Source: Acanthornis magna (Eukaryota > Chordata > Aves > Passeriformes > Acanthizidae). From it: 64,000 bases of DNA. The stretch spans positions 15,143,501 to 15,207,500 of the forward strand of contig JAWUZG010000029.1 of the NCBI GenBank assembly GCA_036785705.1. Direction: 5' to 3'. Positions 47,566 through 59,800 of this stretch are shown here, one piece after another. The translations under genes and the position numbers were made by a program. The notes beneath the pieces are model-generated. The model saw only the letters and a program-made list of their open reading frames with translations, was not told the DNA's origin and did no database searches. Each line of letters starts with the position of its first letter. Within the stretch, counting starts at the first letter, position 1.

Positions 47566-49833
47566 GCTGTCCTTCTTACCAACAAGACCTCTTATTGCCC
47601 TCTTCTTGTTTTATTTTGTTTCTTTCAACTTCTGGAAGCACTAATAGAAAATGGAATTCAAACTAAGACTTACTACTATAAAATATAGCTCTTTTACAGG
47701 GCTCTTTTTACTGCAGATTAGCTATTGGAGCACTTTTAAAGGAGGTCTCAACAGTTCTCTATTTCACAGTGCAAGAACTGGGGGGTGCGTATCAGGTGAA
47801 GACCAGTTGGGAAATGAGAAATCTTTGAAAACAAACCTCATGGCTCAAAGGCTTAGTATCTTTGAGGCTAAATTTGAAACTGTCAACACTATTCTAATCT
47901 CACAAAATGTCAAGTCAGGATGTTTAGGGCTTTGGTTTGCCTTTTTTTTTTTTGTTTATCACTCTTTCTGACATTCAATATAGTTTTGTACGATGCCTGC
48001 AGATTTTATCCCTTTAGATAGATGTGACTGCAAATGTTTTTTTCTCTATTGTACAGGAAATAAGCTCAAATATTTATCCTACTAAATTATATACTCATAT
48101 TTAAGAGTTGTAATTTTAAAATAATCTATTTGATGTCAAAGAAACTAGATAGTTTTGTTGGCTTTTTATCTTGTCTTAGATTTGGTTAGCCTAAGCTGTT
48201 AGAATTTGGAAAGATGACTTTCTTTTCCCCAGGGGAAAATATCACTCTGTTAACAATTAAAATGATAATAATTTTACAAATGTGTGACAAATTAAATAAG
48301 AAGTCTGATGTATGCAATAACAAAGCATAATGAAAAACAGTATGAACTACATACGCCCATGTTTAATGTCTAACTTTGGAAACTTAAGTATTAGGAAATT
48401 GCAGTTCAAACAGTTAAATTTTGAAAAATGTTGTTTATAATTGCCTTTAAGTGTGAACTAATATAATCACAAAATGTTAAAGCACATTATCCACAGAAGA
48501 TTGTTTTTCTCAGTTCTTTTCACATGTTAGTTCGATGTACTTTGAATTTACTCGGTTTCTAAGCAGAGTTCATGGGTTATCTATCCTCCTGTTTTTTCCC
48601 CCAGGTGTCTAAGGTTAACAAGTTGTTTATTGATTTTTATATTTATGTAATCTTATATTAAATGGAAAAATTCTGTATCCTATTAAGCAACTGAAGATGT
48701 TTGGTTTTATATAGTCCACAGATCTTATTTTTGGCTAGAACATTTTAGATCTCCAATCCACCACAGAAATCCCTGTGTTAGTATGAATAACACAGGTAAT
48801 AATGTGGTAATGTAATTTGGTTTTAATTGAAAAGCATAATATGGGATTATTTCAAGCTCAATCTTGTAAAATACATTTTTTTCATAAGAGATGTGTTGTT
48901 GTATTTTGCAGAAGTCCTAATCTATTCCCTACCTGCATATTTGTATATTTGTACTATACAAATCTGAAATTATTTGGGATTCCGTGTGGTAGTCTATGTG
49001 CCCACAGAATGACATAGGACCGTATCATCTTTAATGGTGGGATGATTAATAGACTTCTTTTACTGGTCTGGGATTTCCATTCACAAGCAAAATATCTCCC
49101 TGTTTAGAGCATCACTGTAAGAACTCCTATAATCTTGTATAAATTAAGTTTCTATAAATTAAGTTTCCTCAGAAATGTCAAAATTGTTACTCTACCTTGC
49201 AGCACCCCTCACTCCTGATTCTAATGTCTTTTTATTGCCTTGAGAAACCTGCACATTTCCACATTCATAAAAATGTTCCTTTAGGTGATAAAGGATTCTT
49301 CAATACTGATTAAAAAGTAATTGCCTGAGGCCTTGAATGAAGCCGTAGTGCTGAAATCAGCATTCATTTCAAACTTTTTAAAGATGTGAAGAGAAATAAA
49401 TCTGCATCCCTTACACACTTGCTGCTAAATCACACACCAGGACATTGATCTCACTACTGACTACAGTGCAATCACCACAGCCTATAGAAACACCATAAAG
49501 TACAGCAACAATAGATGCTTCCCTTAGATACTGTTTGTCCAAATTTTTGTGCTCTCACAGTACTTCATTGGCCTTAATGGAATGAGGTAATTTACATGAT
49601 ACAAACATTTGGCTGCAAAATATGGAATTTAGTGTTCGTTCTTTTATATGACCACAATGACACAAATGCAATTCTGAGATCTTGTTTGTATGGTTTGTAT
49701 TCCAGACATTGATATCTAACTAATTCTACAGAAGATCTGTTTCCCACCTAAATTCTCATTTATCTTTCACCTTTTTGCCACTGTAGTGACAGAAATTCAC
49801 ATGGCTTCAGATATTCTATACAGTTTGTGCTAC
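47566..49833. other. No gene seen; putative intron
   Basis: AT-rich. The plus-strand frame at 47651-47971 has no motif. A 15-base tandem duplication is at 49138-49167. Confidence 0.5.
49138..49167. repeat. 15-bp exact tandem duplication
   Basis: The unit tataaattaagtttc occurs twice in direct succession without a mismatch, suggesting a recent slippage duplication. Confidence 0.9.
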
Positions 49834-49931
49834 CCGTAATGCGAAGAAACTCTGGACACATCATGCTCATTGACATTGCTGGTTTTTGTCTTTCCTGCTG
49901 GAGGTCAGTGTTGTAGTCACTCACACAAGCT
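49834..49931 (-). CDS. Candidate coding exon, unknown protein (part 2)
   Basis: A 98-base minus-strand segment lies between an acceptor-like ggtctag (cut before 49931) and a donor-like attacgg/gtagca (cut after 49834). It has one leading base, 32 codons and one trailing base. The phases match both neighbours: the two bases left by the exon candidate at 50702-50853 plus this leading A give arginine, and the trailing G plus AC from the exon at 44771-44907 gives aspartate. The translation includes SDYNTDLQQERQKPAM and CPEFLRIT. The pyrimidine tract is poor. A second acceptor 12 bases further in (gtgtgag/T) has the same phase and is an alternative start. On its own this segment would be weak; its support is the phase agreement on both sides. 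Confidence 0.28.
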
Positions 49932-50701
49932 CTAGACCTTCCTATCAAAGACATGGTTCAAGCAGCCCTTTTTGACCAGTTTGCAAGTGCCTTGCCCTTC
50001 ACTAATATTTTAAATTACCATGTAAACTGCAACAAATGAGACTTTGGAACTGTGTGAAATGATGTAGAACATTCAATTACAAAGTCTCTGCATGAGCCAG
50101 TGGCAGCCTCTCAAGGTTTCATTTTGCCTTGCAGGACATCCCAGCTTGACACCCATTCATGGCTCCATTCTGAGAGACATTTAGGATAACACAGAAGCAA
50201 GTGCTGCAGAGGCAGATGTCCTACTTACTACAGAGCTACTGGACAGAAAGAATAATCATGTGAAGGTAAAAGTGTGAAGAAATACAGGAGAAACATGTCA
50301 GAGAAAAGGGGGAGAAAGGCAAATAATTTCTCAGTAATGGTTAGCCGTAACAGTTTCGGGCGCCTACTTTCACTGCATGCTCATTAATAGGTAAATTATG
50401 TTTCAAGTCTGAAAAAAAACTCCCTCCACCTGTTATTTAAACTTCTGAAATAAGGGATCTTACCTTGATTGTCAAAATGACAAAGAAATGTACCATCATG
50501 ACAAACGGCAAAAACCACTTCAAAGAAATAATAGTACTCTAAATTTTTAAGAATAATCTAAAGATACAATCACAAAGTGTCAGTACTGAAAAATTGTATC
50601 TATTGACTGGCACCTTTTCTGTGATACTGACAGCACAAGAAAGACTAAACATTCTATGGTTATTATAATTTCTGGGACAAATTAACTAAATAGTGAAACA
50701 C

Positions 50702-50853
50702 CTGTCCAGTAGTGTGAGCATGAGAACTGCCAAGGACTGGATGCAGATATCCATAAACCTCACAAGCTGAGCATCACTCTTGACATCTTTAATGGAAAGG
50801 TAGTTGCAGATCTCATGCGCCTGTTGTGCCAAAATAAGAGGCATTTCTGAATG
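50702..50853 (-). CDS. Candidate coding exon, helix-rich unknown protein (part 1)
   Basis: The acceptor has a strong pyrimidine tract (gtattttttttacaag, cut before 50853) and the donor reads ctggacag/gtgttt (cut after 50702). The 152 bases hold 50 codons and two trailing bases. The translation begins HSEMPLILAQQAHEICNYLS and continues with IKDVKSDAQLVRFMDICIQ and a leucine-rich LAVLMLTLLD. These are two or three amphipathic helices of the sort seen in repeat-helix scaffolds. A nearby alternative acceptor (cattcag/aaatg) would trim three codons and change the phase. No family is recognised. If real, it lies 0.8 kb upstream of the 49.9-kb exon and its 5' neighbour should end on a complete codon at higher coordinates. 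Confidence 0.38.
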
Positions 50854-52538
50854 CTTGTAAAAAAAATACAATAATCTAATCAAAAGTAAATCTTATTAAA
50901 ACATTAAATATATTCAGTGTTCAGAATTTCAAAAATGTTATGATTTTCTGATATTTACAACACCAACTTCATGATGATTTTAAGAAAGAATTGTAGAATA
51001 AGACTTAAAATTTTTTTAAAAACGTAGATTAGTTCTATGTAATTTTAACCTGAAATGCTTTGTTTTGCAGTGGAAATAATTATCCTTTTAAATGTAAACA
51101 GATCTACATATAATATTTTAACTATAAAATGGAAGTGTTATTATTCCAGGAAATAAAAATAATTAATAGTTCAAATATAAAATCTTGTTTGTTGAATTCT
51201 CTGGGTTTATTGGTAATTTTGGAGGCAGTTTTGTTGACAAGGAAGATCTGGAAGCTAGAACGTGTTTTCTTCCTCTTTCATTTTATCTGGGTAACCCAAA
51301 GTCCTATTATTTATACCGCTTTAGAAAGGGATACTGGCTTCCATGCTAAAACCTAAAGTGATTAAGCGTCTCCTTTACAAGGTTTCATCTAACTTTTTAA
51401 TAAATACTGAAGTTAACGCTATTTATGGATGACAATGTCAGCAAAAATAAAAAGAATATAATTTTTTTTCTCCTTAGAAACAGTTTATATTACCATTGAG
51501 CAAAACAAAAATATGGCTTTGTTTATGATTTCATTGGTTACAATTTAATTCTCTGCAAGATCATTAAAACTTTTATTTGCACATCTGTATCCAGTGTTTA
51601 TTGCTCTTTTAACTGAATTCAACTTCCAAGTAATAATCTCTTCAGTTCTGAATTTTATATTTTAATTAAAGAGATGCGATTCTTTGGAAGTATACAGGAT
51701 ACTCTCTAAATTAATGTATAAACATCACCAAAGTGCTTGAGGCTCATGGAAGCTACAGTCAGTGTAGGGATACAATATTTGCAGAAAATATTGCAGAAAC
51801 TCATATACGCTAAAAGAAATTTGAAAGCTTAATATTATGCTAACAGATTATTAGTAATGTTCCTGAATCTGTATTAAATGCTAGAGGATAGTAGAGATAA
51901 AATAACGAATGGTGATTTATAATACAAAGAACAAATATTCAAATTAGAAATATTAACATACCTTCCCTGCTCATAGAGTTGTTTCATCCCAAATAATGTT
52001 GGTATCAACCTGCATAGAGTTATGAAATTATGTATTTATTATGTGCTACCAAAGCAATGTATAAATGTAATAAATAAAAACAAACTAGGTGATGCTAGAT
52101 GTTCTTTGTGTCCCCCATTGAACACTGCTTTTTCTTAATAAAATAACAGCTGTTTGTAAAAGTAACTGCACACACTGTATAGATAATAATTTCAGTTGCT
52201 ACTAAAAGGGTTTGGTTTTAAGTCACTTAATTTACACTCTTAGAAATGGTGGCTATGACATGAAGTTACCCCTAGAAGTGTCAGAGAATCTTTCTTCTTT
52301 GCATTTGATTTCAACCATGTCATTATATTGTACCCCTGAGCACATCCCTTTTCCAATACCTTGTTCCGTGAAGACCTTAAACCTGTAAATTATGTATCAT
52401 ATCTGTCAACAGCCTTTGCGAAAATTTATCTTTGGCTGTAAGGTCTGATGATAAGAATAAATTTTAAGGCCATTTTCACCACTACTTTCAGCTGGTAGAA
52501 AAAAAATCCCCAACCAATCTCTTTGGATTTTTTTAAAG
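50854..52538. other. No gene seen
   Basis: AT-rich; the plus-strand frame at 51129-51356 is background. Several T and A runs, no recognisable repeats. Confidence 0.55.
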
Positions 52539-52628
52539 GAAAAATACATAATGAAGAGTTAGCCAATGATCTAGTTGTTTCAGGAGATATTTTGTGGGAA
52601 ATTACTCATATTGTGGATGACGGACTGG
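52539..52628 (+). CDS. Candidate coding exon on the opposite strand
   Basis: A 90-base plus-strand segment is framed by an acceptor with a T-rich tract (ggatttttttaaag, cut before 52539) and a donor (gactgg/gtaatg, cut after 52628). It contains two bases, 29 codons and one base. The translation starts KIHNEELANDLVVSG and continues DILWEITHIVDDGL, acidic and helix-like, without low complexity. It lies on the opposite strand from the better-supported 44.8-50.9 kb chain, so if both are real there are two convergent or overlapping genes here. I do not recognise it; chance is quite possible. Confidence 0.2.
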
Positions 52629-53379
52629 GTAATGTTCCTTGTTTATTAATATTCCATACCTCTTTTATTAGAAACCAAGATCTTGGCAATTATCATTCCC
52701 TATTTAACATTCAGTTTTCTGTGGGAGTATTTCCTTGCATATTTTTGTACGCACATGATCATAAATTCTGGACCACAGATTTCCAAGAGGACTGATTTCT
52801 ATTTTCATTTTTATTCAGACCATGTAACCGTAACTGCAAATTTGTACTTCTTTTACAGTTCTTGGTACTTTTATGAAAAACGAAAACTTTCTCTGTGTGC
52901 TGTAAGCATGAGGCCAGCATTCATATAACTTCATCAACTGAAAAACAGCATATAGCTTATTTATATAGGTCCTAAAAAATGGTACAAGAATTCAATGGAG
53001 GAAAATATAACTACAAAAATCAGTTTCACTCTAAGTTATTGGAGTAGCTATTGAGCAATGTCGTAGATGACACCCTTATGAAATTGTTCTTAATGACTTC
53101 TTGTTTTCTAAAGAAGTCAGTTAATAAGATTACACCTTGATAAATGTCCCAAGATTATGAGTAAAAATGATTTTTTTGTGAAGTTAAATGTTAATGTTCT
53201 ATTATTTTTTGAAAAAATTCTCTAGTTACAGCAGTCAATTAGTTTAATACCATTTTTAAGCCTATTAACCTAAAGAAATGTTATGTAATTTATAAATATT
53301 TCTTCTACCATGCAATATTTTGCATTATTAGTTAATTAATATTGAGAATAGTCATATAATTATGGTGTGATAGCCAGAG
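52629..53379. other. No gene seen
   Basis: AT-rich; the continuation of the plus-strand frame to 52795 loses protein-like character after the donor at 52629. Confidence 0.55.
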
Positions 53380-53560
53380 TGGCACATGTACAGCAGGGCT
53401 CAAGCAGGGACTGAAGGTGCCAGGCTGAGCTGGGACACTTCCCCTGGGCCCTTGGCAGGATATGGGGGGTGGTGGTCCCAGGGGTGGCCAGTCCCAGCCA
53501 CTGAGGCCTGTGAGCACCCCCAGCACCCTGAGACAAGCAACTTGCACTACTCAAGTGCTC
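53380..53560. other. G+C-rich island, origin unknown
   Basis: About 180 bases are markedly richer in G+C than the flanks (for example cttcccctgggcccttggca, tggggggtggtggtcccagg and ccagtcccagccactgaggc), directly before the GATT microsatellite. The sharp change suggests an inserted repeat (LTR or the 5' part of a retroposon), but no family is recognised. Open frames on both strands are products of the composition. Confidence 0.4.
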
Positions 53561-53570
53561 CCTTTTAGAC

Positions 53571-53606
<36 letters not shown>
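53571..53606. repeat. (ATTG)9 microsatellite
   Basis: Nine perfect copies of attg, ending at gcttt. No interruption, so it is likely to vary in length between individuals. Confidence 0.95.
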
Positions 53607-54059
53607 CTTTGGAGATAGAGTATTGGAACAGACTTTCGCTCTGAGGGAGTGCTGCTGTTCTTAGGATATTGTGCTTTAGCATGTTTTCCCATGGGAAATA
53701 GCTCAGGCATTTCTAAAAATGAGTAAAAGGAGGGAAAAAATAATCGTGGGTAAGCTTGCAACCACTTAGTTCAGGAGCACGTCCTGCATCAGAGTGAGGG
53801 CTTTATCTCTGAGCCTCACTAGTGTCAGAGATAAGGCATTTTGGCATCCTGTGGGAAACCAGGAAAACTGGATGAACACAGAACACTTTAAAAAAAAAAA
53901 GTACATCACACCAGCTTTTTGAAAATTTGTGCAGATGGTCAAATGATCTAAGGTAATCCAGAGCTCCCACCCCATCAGAAGGAACATGCCTCCGTCCCAA
54001 GACATGACAGAGCCCATGCCCAGGCTGGGGCATGATTATCCATATCCAATGCCTTCTGC

Positions 54060-54260
54060 TAGGTCAGAGGTTAGAACTTCTCCTGAATGATACAGCTCTT
54101 AGCCGTTCCCATGTGTCCTGGCACTGGGTACCAGGGAGAAGCACTGAGCACCTCACACTCAACTTCCTCTCCTCAGGAAGCTGTAGGGAGCCGTAAGGTC
54201 ATTCCTCAGTCTCCTCCTCTCCGAACTAGGCAAACTCATAGTACTCAGCCAGGTATTTCA
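54060..54260 (-). mobile_element. CR1 LINE fragment, internal
   Basis: Read on the minus strand, the blocks ctagttcggagaggaggaga, ctgaggaatgaccttacggc, tccctacagcttcctgagga, cttctccctggtacccagtg and ccaggacacatgggaacggc follow the order of one CR1 subfamily just upstream of its 3' tail. The typical tail and tip are absent: after about 54060 the similarity ends. This is therefore an internal fragment truncated or replaced at both ends, or one whose 3' part is too decayed to see. It encodes nothing. Confidence 0.75.
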
Positions 54261-54612
54261 TACATTTTGTGAGAGACCCACTTCTCTGTAGAGAGGAGTA
54301 GGACCTCAGTACCAAAGTCTGGTGACTACAGGTTCTCTAGAGGGAAAACAAAGATACTGTTTGATATCACCTACACGAATTCTTCACACATTAGGAGACA
54401 GACCATTAAAATAATTTACCAAACAGCTATCAAACTGTGCCCTTTTTTTGCTATTAGTGAGCTCAACAACAATTAGATCAGTGACTGCTGTGGAAAATAA
54501 CACATCATATGAGTAATTCCTTTATGAAAATATCTTTAATATTATTTTTAAGGAATAACAACAAGTAAAAATAATACACAATGTACTATTTTATGTACAT
54601 ACATGAACATGT

Positions 54613-54674
54613 ACCTGTGTAGATTTAAGCATTTTAAATTACCTGTGTACATTTTAAGCATGCCCCATTTAATT
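54613..54674. repeat. Imperfect tandem duplication, about 28-34 bp
   Basis: acctgtgtagatttaagcat (54613) recurs as acctgtgtacattttaagca at 54641, each followed by a diverged …tttaaatt/atttaatt end. The two units differ by substitutions and a small insertion. Confidence 0.7.
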
Positions 54675-55516
54675 CAAAAGATCACCTTCCTTTCTTCTTA
54701 CACACCAACTGACAAAATCAAGTTTTAAACCACTCATATTTCCAAATTGATAATAAAATAAAAACGGGGTCAGAGTTAATTTTTTGAGGAGGGAAATGCT
54801 ACGAATCAGTAATTACCGTACTTGAGAATTTAGCCAAAGCCTGTCACTCAATTAGCCAATAATTATCAGCTTCCAAAAAAGTGTTGTGAAATAAATGAGG
54901 GTGTTTTTTGCGGGGGTTGTTTGGTTTGCTTTTCTTATATACGTGTGTTTTAAAAAAAAAAAATCAGACACAATAAATGTACTCTAATAAAATACCTAAT
55001 ATTCTACTAAAATGTAGGTATCTCGGTAGTTTGCCATCACTTGAATTCTGTTTGCAACACCGAAGACAATGTACTTTATGCGTGTCAGTCCAGTGTAAGA
55101 TTTGCATAGCTGACAGTAATAGTTTTTTATATAAAAATATTCAGTATTCAGCAGCATGATTCAGGAGTTAGCCAGCATTTTCCCAATTTCACCAATTGAT
55201 TGAATATAATAATGACTGAGATTAAATAATGCTGTTAAATTAAAAACACAGGAATTCTGAGGGAAAATAATATCCATTTTGGTAACACTGGAGCCAAATC
55301 AGTATCAAATAGTACTACACTGCAAAATACTATTTACTTTTCTATTCAAAGAATATGAAAGAAATCAGTCTTGGAAAATCAGTCTGAAATGTATCATTAG
55401 TTAAGCACATGAAGACCATAAAAAGTCAGTGGAGTTGGCGGGAAAAAAAATAGATAACAAACATTCACCTTTAGCTAAATCATAAAACCAGCCTAATCAA
55501 CTACTACTGAATTTTA

Positions 55517-55546
55517 TATGTATGTACACATATATGTACATACATA
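55517..55546. repeat. Perfect 11-bp inverted repeat
   Basis: tatgtatgtac (55517-55527) and gtacatacata (55536-55546) are exact reverse complements, with an 8-base alternating acatatat spacer. The whole is purine-pyrimidine alternating, so it may be simple (TA/TG) sequence rather than a functional structure. Confidence 0.85.
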
Positions 55547-56692
55547 GACTCTGGAAATGGTGTGATGCACATTTATATTCTAAATGATTGATATATCTTT
55601 ATTGAGTTCTGCTAATCTGTCATGTCTGCATAAGTAATAGACGCCAGCACATAAAATATTATTAGAGGTATGGACTTAACAATTCTAAATTATGGAATCA
55701 AGATAGAAAACACAGATCACCTAAAAGAAGGAAGACCAGTTATTAAGTGAATTTAAGAACATATTTATACATCAATGTGGTCATATAATCTTCAGCTAAA
55801 TTTTATGACATAAAATACTGAATATCAGAGGGTTTCTGTTTGGAAACTTAGCATAGTACACACAAAGTTGTGTTTTTTCCTAATAGCAAAGAGACTAAAA
55901 TATAACAATGTGCATCATATTATTTGACAGAAATGTTCAAAATATATTGAATGATACAGTATGAAACACAATCGATTAAATATACTTCAGTTACATTTAC
56001 ACTGAGACTGATCACACTGAAACTGGAGGACACTGAAGCAAATTGAGAAAATTATTACACTAGTTTAAGGAAGAGCAGAAGTTAAGTGATCAGAATGATC
56101 TTTTTCCTAGTTGATCTGTAGTCTGTCATCAGACTTTCAATGTACTTGGTGCCTGCTCCTTCCGATCTATTCACTAGGGTAATCCATTGTTGAACATAAC
56201 AAATTTATTGTAGAAAAACAGAATGCTGTTTCTCCTACTTTCAACAGAAAGCTTTAAATTTTATACAAAAAGCATTCTACTGCCAAAAACCACTCAGAGT
56301 CAAATCCCAAAAGTTTACGTACATATATAAATATTCTTCAGAAAAAAAGGGTTACTAAGCAGCTCAATTAGACAACCTAAGTATCTGTTACATTTATCTG
56401 GGTTTTCCTTTACATCCTCTCTGAGAACACAGACTTAATTGCTCAATATCCTGCTGTCACCAATTTGTCCTAGGTTAAGTATTTTCTAATAGTACATATA
56501 TTTCCTTTGCTAATAGATGCAAATGCCTTTAGGGAAACTGTTCCCTAGCTTTAATAAGGAGAGAGTTGAAAGTAAAATAATCAGTTTCAATAAAAGAATT
56601 CTGAATTATTCGAACAGAAAATGTACTAGTTCTTGTGAAGATCATATCAAATTCAGTTGAATATATTAAACCAAACCAGTGCATAAATTACG

Positions 56693-56876
56693 TTATCTAG
56701 CTTCCTTTTCCATTTTCTTGTTATATGCTTTGAAATCTTCCGCTTTTTCATCTCCTTTTACAGTTCCTGCAGAAATTTTTCTTTTTCCTGAAAACTGAAA
56801 ACCTTTCAACTTCAATTTCTCAGCTGTTTTGTGGGAAGGTAGAAGTCCAACTAAAGGTACTGCTGGCAGTTTGCTG
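56693..56876 (-). CDS. Candidate last coding exon, lysine-rich C-terminus
   Basis: The minus strand is open from an acceptor-like site (tgcatcctag, cut before 56876; an alternative with the same phase, cggagcag, would start at 56894) to a TAA at 56693-56695. The predicted tail contains PAVPLVGLLPSHKTAEKLK, then GFQFSGKRKISAG and a charged ending KAEDFKAYNKKMEKEAR. The basic/acidic, low-complexity-free composition resembles the C-terminus of a nuclear protein, but I cannot name it. A minus-strand AATAAA near 56204 would give a 3' untranslated region of about 490 bases. No pyrimidine-rich acceptor tract is present, and a retrocopy fragment or chance frame cannot be excluded. Confidence 0.22.
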
Positions 56877-59800
56877 CTAGGATGCAGCTTGCATCTGCTC
56901 CGTTTTTGCAACAATATGCATGAACCCATATTAGGTTACAAATTAATAACCAGAAATCAAGGCATCTATTACTATAACCACAGTTGTTACTAACCAGGTA
57001 AATATAAAAGCCTTAGAGCACAGTAGGATTTCTATTTAAAAACTGGTGCAAAACCACTCAACCTAACTCCCTACAGTTTTCAGGGGTAGGCTGTACTACC
57101 CAGACCAGCTCTGTCAGTGGGTGGTTTGTTTTCAGAACTCAGCAAGGTATCAACTGGTTGCTTCACAGACAAAGATCTAAAGAATCCATGGTGCATATTT
57201 TTACATGCCTAAGGTCAGAAGTGACCTTCACCAAACATTATATGTCCAGAGCTTTCATGAAGTAAAGACTAAACACAAAAGTAACTTTCTTCCCGAACAC
57301 CAGGCACAGGTATTCTGGGAGAGCATTTGTCCTCCCACTGCATGCAGATACCATTACAAACCTGTTGCTGCTTCATTACTTTAAAATATGCAACACTGAA
57401 TTTGTGATTACAATGTAGGAAAGTATACTACACAGATAACTGAAATATTCCAGCATTTTCATCTACAAAATGTATGCGTGAGCACCAAAGGATCAAAGTA
57501 CACTGATTTGGAGGGATAAACCTGATTAACTCCCTAAATTAGTCCTAGCAAACTATGTATACACACTCTTGAAGATCATGCTCAGTAAACTCACAAAAGC
57601 TTATAATTCTCTACCCAGATTCCCTTTTCTTGACTAACAATTTGTAGAGAATTAGAGCTTCAAATCTTCATAAATTATAATTAATATTTGTTAATCACAA
57701 TCTTGGCATTGAAACCTTTTTGTCGTTAGATCAATGCTCCCAGCTGCAGCAGAATGTTAAAAAAAATCCTTTAGAAAAATATAAACCATGTACATAATCC
57801 AAACCTAAATGTAATTCAAACACTATCTCAAAAGTGCAAAAATTGTTCATGAGAAAAAACTAACTACTGGAAAAGTAACATTCATATTCCATTCATAGCC
57901 CCAGGAAAGTAATTCTAATTTAGATACTCTTTTGTGACTTAAATTTTATTTCTCATGTTTTTTATTCAGTTTCTAGGGAGCATTTTGGGGAAGAAAACTG
58001 ATTTTCTTATATTTAAGTATTGCAGCTTTAAATCCAAAATTTGGGTAAGTTCCCAATATTGAAAATATAAAGTGAGAGGAGCATACAAATAAATTAAGAT
58101 ATCTTTAGCATGAAGAAGAAACACAAATTTAGTTGATGCTTCCATGTAAGCTCAGCCTCAGAACCGCATCCAGTTATCTGTTAATAAGCAAAACCTAATA
58201 TTTTCTGTGGCCATAATGAGGAGATAAACACATACAGTTTTGATTACTAATTTACAAAAAAAGTGCTTTAAATGAAAGATTCTGGAGTTTAAACTTCTGG
58301 AATCTGCTACAATATTCAGAGAATGTCAGATCTAAATAATGGCAAAAATAATGGGACAGGAAGAACACAGACAAAATATATTGACTGTTGTTAATAGGTA
58401 AGTTCTGTACCACATTATAAGGTTATTCCTGAGTTAGGGAAATGCGACAGAGTCACACAACACATTTATGAAATTTAAAAAAAAATATTAAAGTATCTAA
58501 TCATAAATTAAAACATACACAGTCATATATATTTATTTTGAAATGTTAATTTCCATCGGAATAAGGAAATAATGTAATATTTTTAGGGGCCTGTACCCCA
58601 TAAGTTCAAAATGTATGCATGCATTCTTCATAAAATTAAGACTGAAAATAAATCAAAAGAATAGATCTGTCTTCTGGGGAGGGCAAGTGTGAGGGCAAGT
58701 GAATTGGTTCTGCAATGTGTCTTCAATATTTGTACACACAAACCCCATCAATGGTTCTGTCTAAAATCATAAAATTCAGCTAGGATAAAAAAAAAAACTA
58801 ATTAATATCATAAGTGCAAAATTAGTGATGGGACAAATGTTATTATTAATAACAGTTAAACTGTATTTTTCCTAAAACTAGCAAGTGAGAAATGAATAGG
58901 ACACAATGAGTACCTTTTACTTGTCTTGCTGTTCACTTAATTCTGAAGGTACATAAAATGGAGTATTCATACAGTCATTCTTGATTTTGTCTCCATTTTA
59001 CAACATGAGTATTTGGCCCTAATATATTGTGCAATAACACACTATAAAATATATGAAAAGACATTTAAAATGTTAATAGATCTAAAGCAATGGAAAGTTT
59101 CTGAAATATACCCGTAACAGCACTAATATGTTTGATTAAGTGTTCATTTCAGAAAGAAAGATGGTTGAAATAAATTATTAATGGTAACAATCCTAGCCAG
59201 TAGCATGCAATCAAGTTCTTATTGCCAGAGTTGTTAAAAAAATGCATAGCAGTTTAAAATCTTAACTAACTGAGATAATACACTTCTTATAGTGGTCCCT
59301 TTTTCTAAAACTAACCACACACTGATTACTGACTACTGTGGTAGTACTTGAACAAAACACGATTTCAAGATGAATGTTTTTTTTTAGAAATAATCTCCTT
59401 GTCTTCCACTATATTATTTTTACCTTCAACAGAACAATATTAAAATTAAATTATTAGTTTCTTTTTCTAGTTAACATTAAGATAATGATAAAGTATTCAA
59501 CTTCAGACCGGTCTGGTTTAGTTTGTTTTTAAAATTGAAGACTTTTTACTATTAAAAAAACCTTTTATAATCAGATAAGTTGCTACAGAAGGAATTGAAT
59601 AAACCCAACAACCAAATTTCTTTTTCGTCAAGATAAGCAATTTTTTTGTCAGGACAGGTATAATATACATATTATTTCAGTATCAGGAAACAATTTTACA
59701 GTCATCTTTCTTATGCTTCTGAAGTGACCATGACTTTGTCACAGACTTAAAGAAATAAGAGCAGCATTCTGCACAAACATCCCAGCCCAATATGAGCTTC

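Larger units (their letters stand above)
54261..56692. other. No gene seen
   Basis: AT-rich, with an imperfect tandem repeat at 54613-54674 and a hairpin at 55517-55546. If the minus-strand terminal exon at 56693 is real, the stretch below it would be 3' untranslated; a candidate AATAAA (minus strand) lies near 56204. Confidence 0.5.
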
